Source: Daphnia carinata (taxonomy: Eukaryota > Arthropoda > Branchiopoda > Diplostraca > Daphniidae). From it: a stretch of 64,000 nt of DNA. The notes under the pieces are model-generated. The model searched no databases. It worked only from the letters and a program-made list of their open reading frames with translations, and had not been told where the DNA came from. Shown here piece after piece: positions 29,579-42,290 of the stretch. The DNA lies in contig NW_026712518.1 of NCBI RefSeq assembly GCF_022539665.2, positions 1 through 64,000 on the forward strand, given 5' to 3'. Position 1 is the first letter of the stretch. Each line of letters opens with the position of its first letter. Both the position numbers and the translations under genes were made by a program.

Positions 29579-29964
29579 CCATATAAAAAAAGAGTTTCGT
29601 TTAGCACTGATAACAACGGGAGAGAAATTGGGGATCCCATAATTTGCGCTCCCATAACAATACCCACCCTTACCAAAGAGATAGGAACCAAAATAGGCCT
29701 ACAAACTTTACACCACCCTTCCCAAGATCTAGTAATAATCCAAATAATAGGCCTACCGAGAACGTAATAACTTGTAACTTTTGCGGTTATCGTGGTCATA
29801 CACAATCGGATTGCCGTAAATTCCAGCGGCATAATTTGGAACAAGCGCAGCCCCCAATCTGTTATTCTTGCCGTGAGATTGGTCATAAATCGAATAACTG
29901 CCCCGAATATAGCTCCAATAGGCCTAATATTCCAGGTCCCCCTCAACATCAGGGAAACCAATAA
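29579..29964 (+). pseudogene. G2 gag, 3' part with two CCHC knuckles
   Basis: Continuation of the split gag. Two knuckles in one frame: CNFCGYRGHTQSDC and CYSCREIGHKSNNC, then a Pro-rich end and a stop. RNA-binding nucleocapsid function is expected from the family. Confidence 0.85.
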
Positions 29965-30005
29965 GTATCAACTGTAACTTCGGGTCAGTTGATAGGGAGC
30001 CTCAG

Positions 30006-30640
30006 TTGAAATCCCGACAAGTCGCGAATTTAACAACAATAACAAACGAATCGACCCCTAGAATTCCATTAAAAATTTTCCAGATCCCTTTACAAGCATT
30101 ATTTGATACAGGCGCGTCAAAAAGCATTATTCACGAGAGATTATTCAAGAAGTTACCCCCGAAAGGTCAAGTGATCTGCAGTCAGCTTGATTTCGATTTA
30201 TATGATGTAGGGGAGAAAAAGTTGCATACGCTGGGAAGAGTTACATTGCCCGTACGATACGGAGAATCTGTTTTAAGGCAGGAGTTTATAGTTACAAACG
30301 GTGTCTCTGAAGACTGTATCCTTGGATGGGATGCAATCCAGAAACACGGTTTTCGGCTCGATGGAGAGGCCAAGCGTACTTATTTAGCAAGGGAGGAGCA
30401 GGGATCAGCCATCTATAGGGTACCAGACATGGCAATTACAACGGTCAAAAAGACGACGCTATCTCGTCAGACGTCGCTAGTAATTGCAGCGCAAATGACA
30501 GGTTCATTTCCGTATGTTCCCCAAAAAGCACATTTATTTTTACCCCAGGAGATTTGCCGAACGGTATTTTTATTGAGGAATTCGTTGGAAATGTATCGGG
30601 AGATGGGAAATACCAAATTATGGTCGAAAACCATTCGTTA
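30006..30640 (+). pseudogene. G2 protease region
   Basis: FDTGASKSIIHERLF near 30100 is the aspartic protease active site, followed by DCILGWDAIQKHGF. The frame is lost near 30560 and continues as the segment from 30554. Confidence 0.85.
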
Positions 30641-31435
30641 AATCAAGTCATAATTCCTAGGAACACTACATTAGGCGTAATTGAAGTAATTCATAATGTA
30701 ATCGGTAAAATTGCTTTAAGTAAACTTGAGGAAAAGCCTACTATAAAACATGAGCCACTTTTAATTTCAGAAGTCGACGCTGAATTTCAAGCCCCGCTCC
30801 CAAAAATATTAATTGACTTTCACGACTTGTTCGCAGCAAAAGATTCAGAATTAGGGAACACTAATCTGATTAAGCATACAATTGATACACAAGGAAGAGG
30901 CCCTATTCGACAACGCCCTTATCGAGTTCCGAACAATCAGAGAAAAATATTGGATGACAAAGTACAGGAAATGCTAGATGCAAACGTTATACGATATTCT
31001 CATTCACCATGGGCTTCACCTGTGGTTTTAGTAGAGAAAAAAGGTGGTGAAGTAAGATTTTGCGTTGACTATAGGAAATTAAATAGTAATTCCAAAAAAG
31101 ATTCATTCCCTATGCCGAGAATAGACGAAACATTAGACAAATTATATGGAAAGAAATTTTTCACAACTCTTGATTTGGCCTCTGGCTATTGGCAAATTCA
31201 AGTTGATGAGCCGGCTATTGAAAAAACAGCTTTTGTAGTGGAAAACAATCTTTACGAATTTAAACGAATGGCGTTTGGCTTGTGCAATGCACCTGCCACA
31301 TTTCAACGATTAATGAATTATGTACTGAAAGACGTTTTGGGAAGTAAAGCATTAGTTTATTTGGATGACGTCGTCATATTTGCGGACACTTTTCATGATC
31401 ATTTAAACGATATTCGGGAAATTTTAACCTATTAA
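30554..31435 (+). pseudogene. G2 reverse transcriptase
   Basis: 293 open codons with RFCVDYRKLNSNSKKDSFP, TTLDLASGYWQIQ, FGLCNAPATFQ and VYLDDVVIF, the Gypsy RT catalytic motif. A shift at 31430 separates it from the next segment. Confidence 0.88.
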
Positions 31436-31452
31436 AAGACGCAAATTTAAAA

Positions 31453-32155
31453 TTGAAACTTAAGAAATGCCAGTTCATCAAACATTCTGTAAATTATTTA
31501 GGCCATGTCATTTCGACTGAGGGAATTACACCAGATCCGGGTAAAATTGATAAAATTGTAAATTACAAAACGCCCACTTCTGTCGATGAAGGGAGGTCAT
31601 TTCTTGGTTTAGCAGGTTATTATAGGAGATTTATTCAAAATTTTGGTTCAATTGCAAAACCTTTGACTAGATTAACTCATAAAGATCTAGTACAAAACCT
31701 TTTGCATGGGAACAGAAGAACAAGTTGGTTTTGAGAAACTGCGTACTTCTCTTGTTACACCACCAGTTCTCGTATATCCGAATTTTGATGCAAAGTTCTT
31801 TCTTTTTACTGACGCGTGCGACTACGGTATCGGACCCGTTCCGTCTCAAATTCAAAACGGTCAGGAACACCCCATAGCTTATTCCAGTAGACAGTTAACA
31901 AAGGCAGAAATGAAATATAGTACAACTGAAAAAGAAGCTCTAGAGGTCGTAGATGCGATTAAACATTTCCGTCATTATCTGTTGGATAAACACTTCGAAA
32001 TAATTAGTGATCATCGTCCCTTGCAATGGCTAAAAAATCAAAAAGACAATAATGGAAGGCTAGGTAGATGGGTTATCTTATTAGCCGCAACCAATTACGA
32101 ATTAAAATATAGACCAGGTTTATTCACCAGAATGCAGACTGTTTATCGAGGTTAA
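31453..32155 (+). pseudogene. G2 RT end and RNase H
   Basis: Two overlapping segments: VNYLGHVISTEGI and SFLGLAGYYRRFI (RT end), then, after a shift near 31710, LFTDACDYGIG, PIAYSSRQLTKAE and SDHRPLQW (RNase H). Confidence 0.85.
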
Positions 32156-32184
32156 AGGTAGCTAGTATTCAGGTTGGAAAAGAT

Positions 32185-33290
32185 ATGAAATTGATTTGTG
32201 AAAAACAATTGGAGGATAGTCTTTGTATAGCCATTAAGAATTATTTAGAGAAAGGAGAACTGGGCGAAATTTTTAACCAGTCAAAGCCCGATTGGGTAAA
32301 GGAAATTGAATATTTCGAGATAATCGAAGGGACATTTTATAGACGGGAACTGCCATCTCAGAGTAGTAAAAGGAACGACACGAACCATCAATTAGTTTTG
32401 CCATTATCTTTACGCCATCTGGTGCTTAAGGAATTACAAGACGCTCCGATGGGTGGTCATCTAGCATTTTTACTTATATGAAGGTCAAAAATAATTATTA
32501 TTGGCCAAACATGAGAGGCGATATTAAAGAATATTGTCAGGCTTGTGAAGTATGCATTGCTAACGCTTCCTCGCGTTATAGAGCACTTTTGCATCCCCAC
32601 GAAATTGCTAAAGCTCCTTTTCAAGTAATTGGAATGGACTTTTTGGGGCCTATTACGCCAGTTTCACCCAATGGAAATAGTTATATTTTAGTTATTACAG
32701 ATTATTTTATAGATTGATTACAGATTATTATTTTTGAAGCTGTCGCTTTAAAGGATCAAACTGCTCAGACAACAGCAGAGTGTGTATATAAAACTATTAT
32801 AGTTAGACATGGAATGCCTAAGGCAATTTTTTCCGACCAAGGAACAAATTTCACATCGAAATTATTCCGTTACTTTTGTAAAAAGTTAAAGATTGATCAG
32901 CGATTAACTACCGCGTATAATTCAGCTAGTAATGGGGAGACTGAAAGGTTTAATCGAACTTTAACGTCAATGTTAAGAAAAGAATTAAAGGACGGCGAAC
33001 ATGCTAATTGGGAAGAAATAGATGATGTTTTGTTCGCTTATCGTAGCTCAGTCCACTCTTCGACACTTGACACCCCATATTATTTACTTCACGGTAGAGA
33101 CCCAAATATTCCTATTAACGAATTTTTTTATGCATCTCCCAAAACATTTAAATCTTCTTCTGATTATGTAGGTAATTTAGCAGAACGATTGCGTTATAGT
33201 TTTCAAAGGTTAGAGAAGAAAGCGAAAAAGCTAGGAAGCGCCAAAGGGAACAATTCAACAAGCGCGCGAAAGAAAACCGATACGCGGTAG
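32185..33290 (+). pseudogene. G2 integrase
   Basis: The zinc module ends in CQACEVC near 32540 after a shift; a stop breaks the frame at 32717; the core continues with FSDQGTNFTSKLF and NGETERFNRTL. Shifts and stops make the gene inactive. Confidence 0.85.
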
Positions 33291-33298
33291 GCGATCGG

Positions 33299-33934
33299 GT
33301 GTTATTGGACATTCGAGTAGTTAAAGAAGGAGATAGCAGAAAGTTCACTTCGAAATATAAAGGGCCTTATAGAATAGTTAAAGTTTATTCGAATAATACT
33401 GTAGACATCGTTGATAATTCGTATATATGCCAGCGTACGCATGTAAATAGATTAAAACCTTTGTATGAAACAATGCTATGGAAACATGAGCATTGTCCGC
33501 CACTTGAGACCCCCTTGGAATTTGAGAGCAGATTCCGCAAGTCTATTGCGACTCAAACAACAAGTGTATCTGAACACGAGCTCGATGACGAAGCCGTAAG
33601 ACAACAAAATATTGAATCAAAAGCCGTGTCAGAATTCATACCAGACACCAATTCAATGGGTCAACAACTTGTGCTCGAAGACCATATGATCGGACAGTCT
33701 CATCTGCCGATCGAAGAGCAATTGTCCTCAAATGACAATTGCGATGTTACCGAAAATCAACAGCATCCATCAACAATACCTGAAACTGATCCTATATGCG
33801 CCGCTAAGGATGTCGAAATTCAGCAAAGTGAGCCCGAAAATAATGCGACATCAGCATCAACTCATCAAGGCGGTGTGAACCAACGTCCACAGCGAAATCG
33901 GAGAAAACCAATTCGCTATAGAGACGAAAGGTAA
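33299..33934 (+). pseudogene. G2 integrase C-terminus
   Basis: YKGPYRIVKVYSNNTVDIV is a GPF/Y module, then THVNRLKPLY and a long acidic, Gln-rich tail ending RRKPIRYRDER. A one-base-type shift near 33290 separates it from the core. Confidence 0.8.
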
Positions 33935-33983
33935 TGACATCAACTGCACAATTCTCTAATTCGGACAATAACAAGTGGACTAC

Positions 33984-33990
33984 TATATAA
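33984..33990 (+). promoter_or_regulatory. TATA box upstream of the small SUMO-motif ORF
   Basis: TATATAA, about 125 bp before the ATG at 34113. It may belong to that gene or to U3 of an unrecognised LTR. Confidence 0.4.
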
Positions 33991-34112
33991 GCCGTGCGTT
34001 GAGTAGAAGAAAATCACCATTTCTTCGTACTCTACATGAACGATCAAGAACTATCTGTTCAAGACAAGTTTTAATTGTACGCGGCTAACGAGAACCTAGA
34101 GAGCAAAAAAAA

Positions 34113-34601
34113 ATGGAGGACGTCAAAGAATAAAACCAGAAAGTCGAAGAGATTGAAGTCAGCAACAGCTGGATACCTATGGTATCTATTTCGCTGCCTG
34201 CCCCGGAGATCGTGGTCGTAGACCTTACTTCTCCCTCCACATCCGACGACGAGGCAACCGTTGCCGGAGACGTACCGGAGGCATTTGACATGCAGGATGC
34301 CGAAGATTTCTGCAACGGTGGAGCCTGAAACGACTGGCACCGAGCAGCAGCCCTGGAGGATAAACAACTGGATATCAAGACCAACCAAAGCATCTGTCGC
34401 CTCCTGAATCAACTTTACTCGAAGCAATGGCGCGCAGCCATTAACACCTTAAAGGGGATCCTCGATCTGGATCCCGAGAGGCGACACCCACCACTCTATG
34501 GCTGGACTGACTGTCACTGGGACCCACCTCGACCCAGGAAGCGTTCCAGTGACGGCGACCACGAGGATACTCCGGATGCAAAGAGGTCCAAATACCTCTA
34601 A
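34113..34601 (+). pseudogene. Small nuclear-type ORF with a SUMO-interaction-like motif, two in-frame stops
   Basis: From AAAATGG at 34113 one frame runs 162 codons to a TAA at 34599, interrupted only by TAA at codon 7 and TGA at about codon 71. Between them lies EIVVVDLTSPSTSDDE, a strong SUMO-interaction-type pattern (hydrophobic core followed by acidic and Ser residues). After the second stop comes a helical segment (NQSICRLLNQLYSKQWRAA), a Trp/Pro-rich stretch (YGWTDCHWDPPRPRKR) and a basic acidic tail ending KRSKYL. A TATA box upstream and AATAAA at 34750 frame a compact transcription unit. I do not recognise the family. The long preserved frame suggests recent loss of function. Confidence 0.5.
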
Positions 34602-34749
34602 CACATTCAGAAGAAGAAGACCAAAGAAAGAAATTTTCTCTTCTTTTTCCCTGTTTTTTTACTTATGTTTCTCCATTTTCACCTATGCTTACAATATTTA
34701 CTCGGTATGCCAATATACCCTCATCTATATATTCCTTTATAACAGCTGA

Positions 34750-34755
34750 AATAAA
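34750..34755 (+). terminator. AATAAA poly(A) signal
   Basis: AATAAA about 150 bp after the end of the SUMO-motif ORF. Confidence 0.4.
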
Positions 34756-36170
34756 CACAATAGCCAACAATTAAGATATCATCATTGAAAAAAACAAACA
34801 AAAAAAAACACGATATATCAACATAAAACTACAAAACAAATAGAAGGGAATCATGATACAAAAAACGTTATGTAATTATAGATAACCCATTTCCCTCTGA
34901 AAAAAAAACAAAAAAAAAAACAAAACAAACAAAGGATTCTCTTGAAAAGAAAAAAAAATTTTATAATTAACGTAGTTGTTAACGAACACCAATTTCTATA
35001 TAAAAAAAACTTTCTTTTATATTTTTTGTTATGTCATGCACATGAATTTATTATGCTCATATTACATGTGATTTGCCCTTTCTCCATTTTTACAATTTCA
35101 CTTTTCCAATTTACGCCCTATAGTCATTTCTTATCTTTTACGTCTTAAAATCCAACAGTCATTATAGATTCTGAAACATAAAGCCACTTGAGTAAAAGCA
35201 TTAAAGAAGTATTGCTTTTGGGAATAAAACCTTAAGTTTTATTTCACTTTCGTAAAAACACATTAATACGTGACACATTATAACAATTTGGTAATCACAA
35301 TTGAAGTAGTTCCCTTTTTGTAGAATCCCATTGCCAAACTAACACAGTAGAAAAGTAGATAAATTCCCCTGAACCATGAATTAAACAATAATGTACACAA
35401 ACAATAACGTTGTTAAAACGAATGATGCGAATTTCCCTGTTATCCACTTTTTCCCCATATCTCTTGTACGTTCTTTGCTTATATTCCCCACAAATTTTCA
35501 AAATCGTAGCCCTAACTCTTATATCTTTAATCCCATTATCAAAAACAATACTGTTCACCTTCCCTTTCGTTTTCACACTGCAACTTGCCCATAGCCCAAA
35601 CTGAGAGCCAAAATGTTAGCGCCGCCTTCCTTTGCATGGAGCTAATACTACTCTACCCTCCCAGCGCCCAACCACCTACTTCTTAAAAAAAAAAAACCCT
35701 TTTGATCTCCTCGCAAGCGCGTAGCTCCGCCCACATTCTTCCCCCTCTGTTTTTCTGCCCTATCCCTTCCCTTGCGTTGGACTTAGGAAAAAGCCAAACT
35801 CCGTATGACCTTTCACGGCAAAACCTTTTCCGCCGAAAACTTTTAAACGTTTCTTTTCTTTTCTTCCCCGCTAAACTATACTATATTTTCTTGTTTTTTC
35901 TTTTCGATAATTAAGTTTATCTTCTCCTCGTTCCAACGATACTAAATTCTTTTAATAATAAATTATCCTTCCTCCCGAAAATGCTATTATATTACAATGC
36001 CCTACAATCTTTCTCCCTTTTTGCCGTAGCTAGCTAGCAAAGCCGACGAAAAAAAAAGTTGACCTTTCAAAAGCCGTAGAATATTTTTCACTTTTCCTTT
36101 TCTTTCTTCTTTCCTATATATTTTTGTTCTACTTAGCTTTAAGAAGCCCACATGATGATATATATATATT
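34756..36170. other. AT-rich, no gene recognised
   Basis: Very A/T-rich with several A-runs (34790-34930). Only spurious frames. A somewhat more GC-rich CT-rich block lies at 35600-35850. Confidence 0.5.
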
Positions 36171-36242
36171 TTGTCAGTTACATTCCTTCTTTTGTTTTGT
36201 TTTTGTATGTATTGCTTTTCTATATACCTTCCGTATATAGAA

Positions 36243-36641
36243 ATGTCCCCACTTCCATTTATACTGCTACTATGCCTTTACGGGTTACACCCGCAAGCAT
36301 TTGAAACGACCGTATGCGATTGCGCAGAGCCGTTGAAGATGGGAATTCTTCAATTTTCTGACGTGAATTGCCAACCGATATCTACCGATAATAAGGCCAT
36401 CCGCGTAAAATATGCAGTTTATAGTGAAGAACGTGCTGCAATCAAGTTTCCGGGATATATTTGTGCGCATTGGAAAAATATACGGCATATCACCATGAAT
36501 TTTTTCGGACAACTAGTGGTAGTGCCAGATAAAATTTCCATCGACACATCAACCGCCGAGTGCAACGAAATGATTCATAATAAAAGGTGCAACGAAAATC
36601 GAATGACTTTTTCAGACGGAAAATTTGTGTTCAGCAAGTGA
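36243..36641 (+). pseudogene. env-like N-terminal fragment
   Basis: 133 codons from MSPLPFILLLCLYGLHPQAF, a signal peptide, then TVCDCAEP, PGYICAHWKNI and AECNEM. The layout matches the first 130 residues of the G1 env-like protein (NTCNCSQP, EGYACTQW, ANECW). The ORF stops where G1 continues for nearly 700 residues, so it is truncated, unless a splice donor is used near the stop. It is on the strand of G2, about 2.3 kb past its pol. Confidence 0.6.
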
Positions 36642-37139
36642 TCTGTTTGTGTGTATGTGTTTGTGTGTGTTGGGAATCTCGAAAAAGCGTTTCAACTTGT
36701 GTATCCATCGCAAAAAGAACTACTTTCAGTTACCATCTCCATCAGTCTACCTTTAGTCTTCAGTAAGCCTTTCGGTCTTTACAAACACTTGTACCACAGT
36801 GCAACAATACAACTTATCACCACTATTTCCCACATTCTCTAATATTTGAAAAGTAAGGAACAGACATTTCGCACCTTACAATGATTCATCGTTCACCTCA
36901 TCGGATGCACTAAAGGAGTTGAGACCTTGATCATTGGAACTACACGATTTCAGCGTGAAACCAGCTTTTTGGACTATAAAGTTCGTTTCTTTATAGTAAA
37001 TTAGTGATTCTTCAGTGATGTCACCTCCAGTCAAGAGATTATCCAGTATATATTGTCCATATCTTGTGCTATTTCGTTTGTTTCAGATGAAAGATGATTT
37101 TTGATGACTGATAAGAGGATGAAAAGTGAACTGTTGGCG
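36642..37139. other. No gene recognised; short GT-rich tract
   Basis: A GT-rich microsatellite-like stretch lies at 36646-36670. Nothing else is identifiable. Confidence 0.45.
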
Positions 37140-37490
37140 CCAAAGGAGAAACGGTAAATTTTCATATCCGACTCGGATCCTTGCCATCTTTGATCCAAGA
37201 AAATCACACGAAATCGTGGGCGTCTTCGTGAAGTTGGACTTGGTGATAGGCCTTTTCAATGTCCGCTGTTATGGCGATTACGTGAGCACGAAAGCGAAGT
37301 AGAATCTCCACCATATTATTTTGCAATGATGGTTCCGTTTTCAAACAGTGGTTGAGACTCACATCGTCGATGCTAGATTGGATGAGTCTCGTGATGGCAC
37401 CACGATTACCCGCCCTTCTGCTTACGATAGCGTTGAGATACGCTATTGTTCACTTGGCGATCCTGGTTACGACACCAATTTATGTCGGTC
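37140..37490 (-). pseudogene. BEL reverse transcriptase fragment
   Basis: The minus strand reads SLNHCLKTEPSLQNNMVEIL, then AITADIEKAYHQVQLHEDA and FSWIKDGKDPS, the conserved BEL RT fingers and palm region. No flanking BEL domains are recognisable, so it is an isolated fragment. Confidence 0.7.
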
Positions 37491-40035
37491 TTTCATAACA
37501 ATCCCGAGAAGAGGAAGTTGTAGATAGATTGAAACTATTCTAGTAATTGCAGAAAGAGTACACTCCAACGTGGAGTATTTTCGAAGTTGTAGTCGCTTTC
37601 AAATTGATTGTGCTGAGTTGACACACCACTCAACGCGAAAGGACTTACAATGCAACTGCCTTTGGTGGTCACACGAGGAGCCGAAGTTTTCTGAAAACCA
37701 ATGACACACGAAAACAAAAGAGACGCGAAAATCAGCGTGATTTTGGGATGGAAAAGAAGGGGTAGACGCGAGAATGAACAGTGGGATAAAGATGAAGATG
37801 GGGAATGAGAAAGCCCTTGGGGAAAGTGAAGGAGATTTAGAAAATTTCCGACATTGATCAACGACCAGAACAACTGGACTCGATGCCGCTCTCAAATCGA
37901 TCTCTGGTTTTGGTCCCGACTCTAAATTCTTTACAGTCCTGACCGATCCACCCTGACCGTCAGCTTCCTCAAAACGGATTCTTGTGTAGGATCTTCAAAA
38001 TTTTCGACTTCGCCAGCAACAGCAATTTTCTTCTCTGACAGTGAATCTGGGGTAGGCAAACTTTTTACTGGAACGCTTGACAGCTCTCGAAACGGATGTA
38101 ATCGTTGCTTGGGATCTCTTGGGCAAACAATCTCTTGGGGGGAACAAACAATCTGAGTGTACACTGATAATCTGAATCAGAACGGCACTTTAGCAAAGGC
38201 AGTAGGAGCGAGGTCTTGTTGGCTCGAGAGTTGGAAAGAGACTAAATAGCGTGGGGCGAAACGTGGTCGAAAAAGGACGCTACTCGCCCACGCCATCTAG
38301 GCTGGCTGGAGCGTATTTCTCCTACGAGCGCTAGATGACGTGGTGGCAGCCACAAACTCGACTAAACGAGTTGGTAACTGCATTTTGTACTCTTCTGTAA
38401 ATTACTCTCATTTTGGTGGACGCATCCACGTATCTCTCTAAATGCTGATTCTTTTACTGATTTCTTCCCCACGGTCCTAGCTGAAGAGCGGGTGACTCAT
38501 CTCTGTGAAGAGACAACCACTTCTCTTTTTTATCCGCAACAATATTTGCCTCGAACTACATTATCGTAGGACCAGCTTGTCCTTTAGCAAAATTAACATA
38601 TGAAGGATTCAAGATTTTCTTAGCCGTCTGCCTGGCACACTGGTGATTAAAACATTTCGTCATGTTGCAACTGCTAAATAATCAGAACGAAAAAACACAA
38701 CAAATATATAATGTATTAATCGGCAAAGCCAGCCATGTCTGTAAAACAGCTGAAAGGACTAAATTGTAGACAAAAACCACTCAGTGGCAAAACGCCTGTT
38801 TAAAATTAACAGAATCTAGAGTAACGGTCATACGATGTGATGACAAAACTTCTAGCCAACGTGCACACTGAGCTCAGAATAACAAGCATCCAAGTTAACT
38901 TGAGACCATAACTGACAATGATTCAGACTTCTTTTTAAATATTCAAAATATTTCATGTATTGCACAAAAAACTGAAAAGAATTCCAACAAATATAATGAC
39001 GACGAAGGCCGTTTTCATAAAGAAGGTGAGAATAAAGCATATTGACATCGATATTTCATGTAGCAACTGGAAAAGTTTTCCGTCTAGCTAAATATCAATC
39101 AAAATTTTTTACGCGAATTTCAGTTTGCAAAACTTTTGATATTTTTATCAGATGCCAAGTTCCTTTTTTAAAAAATCATTAACTGTCTAATCGTGTAAAA
39201 AACGAAGATTAAAAAAAAATATGAGCAAAATCGCCGAAGTTATGCAACAAAAGGTGTTTCATGATCTTTACCGTTGGCTTGTTTCATGTTCATCACTTTT
39301 GCGGTTTTCATGCCAACATATTGCCTGCGGATTTCGTCCAAAGTGAAAGGAACGAACTTTCTTGTCCGGTAGGGCAGTATGTTAGTAAAGGCCATCTAGA
39401 TGAAACATTGCAGCCCCATTTCTGTTTCTTACGGCTACCACCCGCTCCAGTTGAAATAAAATTCAAAATCACTTTCCAACAAATATTCATTTTCAACTCA
39501 TTTAAAATCATCCCTCATCACACATTTATCTTTGCCACACTTCACATGCACGTGGTGTACTGCATAGATTTAGTTGTGCCTAGCAAATAGGGGGGTTTGA
39601 AAAGTACGTGACAATTAAGGCAGCATTAAAATACCCGATAGGCAGACGGACCAAATGGCCACACACAACCACAACGACATGCAGCTTCGTACAAGTCAAT
39701 GTTTTAAGTGGGAATCTACTAACATGGGTATAAAAAACCGGATCCGTGATAAGAATAAGAGAACATGATTACCAACAAAGTAGACACGTCAAAAGAGCAA
39801 TTGTTCTTTCATCAGATGGCATTTGTTCACAAAGAGAGGAATTGACATGCAGTGAGAAGTGTCAGAAACGTGGGGTTTAGAAGCAGATGAAACATAATTG
39901 CAGTTGATCAGTAGAGCGGATTAGTAGGCCTAAAACTGTACCACCACAAGGCTCTGGTGGCCGCTCTGACGCAACCATCTGATCCCGGATAGATTTGGAC
40001 TCTATGGCCGATTCTCGAATACCAGGACCGATGCC
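37491..40035. other. No gene recognised
   Basis: Several open frames of 60-110 codons have no domain support. A region near 38270-38400 is GC-richer and could be LTR or gene-flank sequence. A G-run follows TAG at 39585. Confidence 0.4.
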
Positions 40036-42290
40036 TTACTTTTTTTCAAGATCAATATCTCTCATCTCAAGGTTCCGACGTTGATTTTTCCATTTTCCCG
40101 CGTGGCGAAAAATTGCACATAGACGGCTTCTAGAGGTGTTAAAATAGGTTTCACGTACGATACAAATATCCATAGCGCTCTTGTGGTTACGTGTCGTCGT
40201 AGAATCCGGCACCTGCATAGGCGGTCGGTGCACGATTTAGGAAGGCGTTTGGAGTGAAAGGGTTTCATAGAGCAAAGTTCAAAGTGCATCCTGGCTAGGT
40301 AGACGAAAAGCTCCTTTCTCTCTTTCCAGGGCCTCCCACACTAATGAAATCTGTCCCGCTATCCGAATGAAGAACCTCCGGGATACGATACGTGTTGATG
40401 AATTTGCGTAGAGACAGGAGAAAGTTCTGAGGAGAGAGCGACAGTACTAGCTACACGAATACTGCTCAGGTTACTAGACATGTATAGAGTACGATCCATC
40501 TTTTGGGTAATCTGTTACCACATTGATTGCTTTCTAACGGAACAGCATGAATGGTGCTCTGGTCGCATCGGAACTCCGGTAGATCAGCCATCAGTTGTTC
40601 GAATAATCGGGCTCGATTACGTTTACAGATGGAGCAGTCCCAATGGATTTTCTACGCCAACTCTCTTCCGCTTGTTACCCAATAATGTTTGCGTGTTATC
40701 CGTAAGATGAAAATCTCCCCACAAAATTGAGTTGCACATGAAACGCACGAGCAATTTTCTCTTCGAACGGATGTTTTCCAATCAAGAAAATCGGATACTA
40801 CTGGTCGTCGGGCACACGTTCGTGCGAATCGTCCACCTAGTCTGAGCAACCTGTCGTCGCCCTGTGTCGGTAACAGGGCCAGCAGAGACGAGCTAGAATG
40901 TAGGATTTATTTTTCCTTATGCGTCGCAATTCCTCGGAGAACACCTCGTTCTGGCATTGTTTAAGAAGATAAAGGAAGGCGGTGTCTAGTTGGTACAGCT
41001 AGGGAAGGTCCTCGTAAGTAATTTCGACTTGGGTTCAATGCCTTTGGCAGGTTGCGTTATGATTATTCTGCGCGCGAGCCGTTTTTCCTCATCTACCTTC
41101 TTCCAGAGAAGGCCAACCGGCTATTCTTGCCCAGACTGTAAAAAAATTTCGGTTCTTTCAGCCAGGACGCTGGGAAGATGATCCCTCTCTGGTGGAACAA
41201 ACCCTTTCGCCGAATTCAGGGCTCCCGGAACCAAACGTCATTCGTCGGGTTGGGTGATAGTTTTGAGTTTTCCCATACGGTTCCTCGGGAAAACTTGATA
41301 ATAGGCCGCCGTCGCTCGGGGCAAATTTCTGGACGGTGCTACTGTCGGTCCCGAATTTTCGAGAGAATATCCTCCCAGTTGGGAGTGACGATCCAACAGG
41401 TTTTGCGAGATGAGCGCCCAGCAAGGCCGCGTTCAATTCTAGTTCCGGAACCGAGAGGCCTTTTTTTTTTAGCTAACTTGTTAGCCGCTTTGACTTATAG
41501 TACCGTTACTCTCCACTCGCAATTTTCAGCGGTAATAATTTCGGATGTAGACTACTGCTGGGTAGGCTTATTCTGAAACATCACAGAAGAGTTGTATGTC
41601 TTAAGAGGTGAGATACCTTTGGAAAGAGACATTGAGGGGTTGTTTGGTCACTCAATAATTTGAGAGCGCTAAACCACTGTTCCCACTATATCCCATCTTC
41701 ACCTATTACTTCGTCAATCCATTTTAATCCCTGGACGCTGAGTTCCATCAGGTTAATTTTGGCCTTTACTATCAATAGAGAGGCCGCACCAAAGGAGTAA
41801 TGGACACTGGCCACCAAACTAATGAGACTTACGCGGATAAAGCAGGTGTCGGAATAGCTAGCCATTGAATCCAAGGGAATCCGACCGGGGTGTTCCAGAA
41901 TACTCCGAGAACTTTTTCATCGGAATTTGGAACTAGGGAATGGGTGGGTGCTGAGAAAGGCAGTATAGTTTCTTCCCCATCACGAATTCACGAATCCATC
42001 CCTGCAGTTCGAGGTCGGTGACGAGCAGGTGATTGTAAATTGTAATGGCTTCTTTCATTGCCTCAGTGATGCCGGGGCGAAATTAAGATAGTCGTCCAGA
42101 TATGTGTTGTATCGGACAGCTGTGGTGAACATTTTGTTTGCACCCGTGTGTTCCATAATCTTTCGGATTGTATGAATGGCGACGAAAGGTGAGCGGCTCG
42201 CCCCAAACGGTAGACGATCCATCCGGAAAACTTGCACCTCGGTTTTCCTTCCTTGACTCCACAAAAAGCATAAGTTGTTAGCTTCTTCAC
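40036..42290 (-). mobile_element. BEL/Pao remnant (copy C)
   Basis: On the minus strand: RT end with RLPFGASRSPFVAIHTI and TYLDDYLNF (42264-42060); the post-RT block SLLIVKAKINLMELSVQGLK (41874-41686); RNase H end ELNAALLGAHLAKPV (41440-41380); integrase zinc module LRLGGRFARTC ... RKHYWVTSGREL (40849-40652); core HSDSGTDFIS (about 40400); DUF5641-like KWKNQRRNLEMRDIDLEK (40090). Frames are broken throughout. It differs from copies A and B. Confidence 0.7.

Larger units (their letters stand above)
17600..33934 (+). mobile_element. Gypsy LTR retrotransposon G2, split by G1
   Basis: Plus-strand gag up to 18910 continues at 29575, then protease, RT, RNase H and integrase run to 33934. The interruption is exactly G1 plus its 4 bp target duplication, so G2 is the older element. 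Several frameshifts and stops break pol. A 5' LTR is not identified, and nothing resembling a 3' LTR with a partner is seen after 33934. Confidence 0.8.

Noticed and set aside
29443-29961. 172-codon minus-strand ORF over the G1 LTR and G2 gag
   Set aside because: It crosses the LTR junction and is antisense to the zinc knuckles, so it is a shadow.
34071-34427. Minus-strand ORFs across the SUMO-motif ORF
   Set aside because: No domain support, and the plus-strand frame has a TATA box, start context and poly(A) signal.
36646-36670. GT-rich microsatellite as a possible regulatory element
   Set aside because: Too short and imperfect for a functional claim.
37535-38164. Several 75-110 codon minus-strand ORFs as a host gene
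   Set aside because: No recognisable domain, no splice pattern, overlapping frames of similar length.
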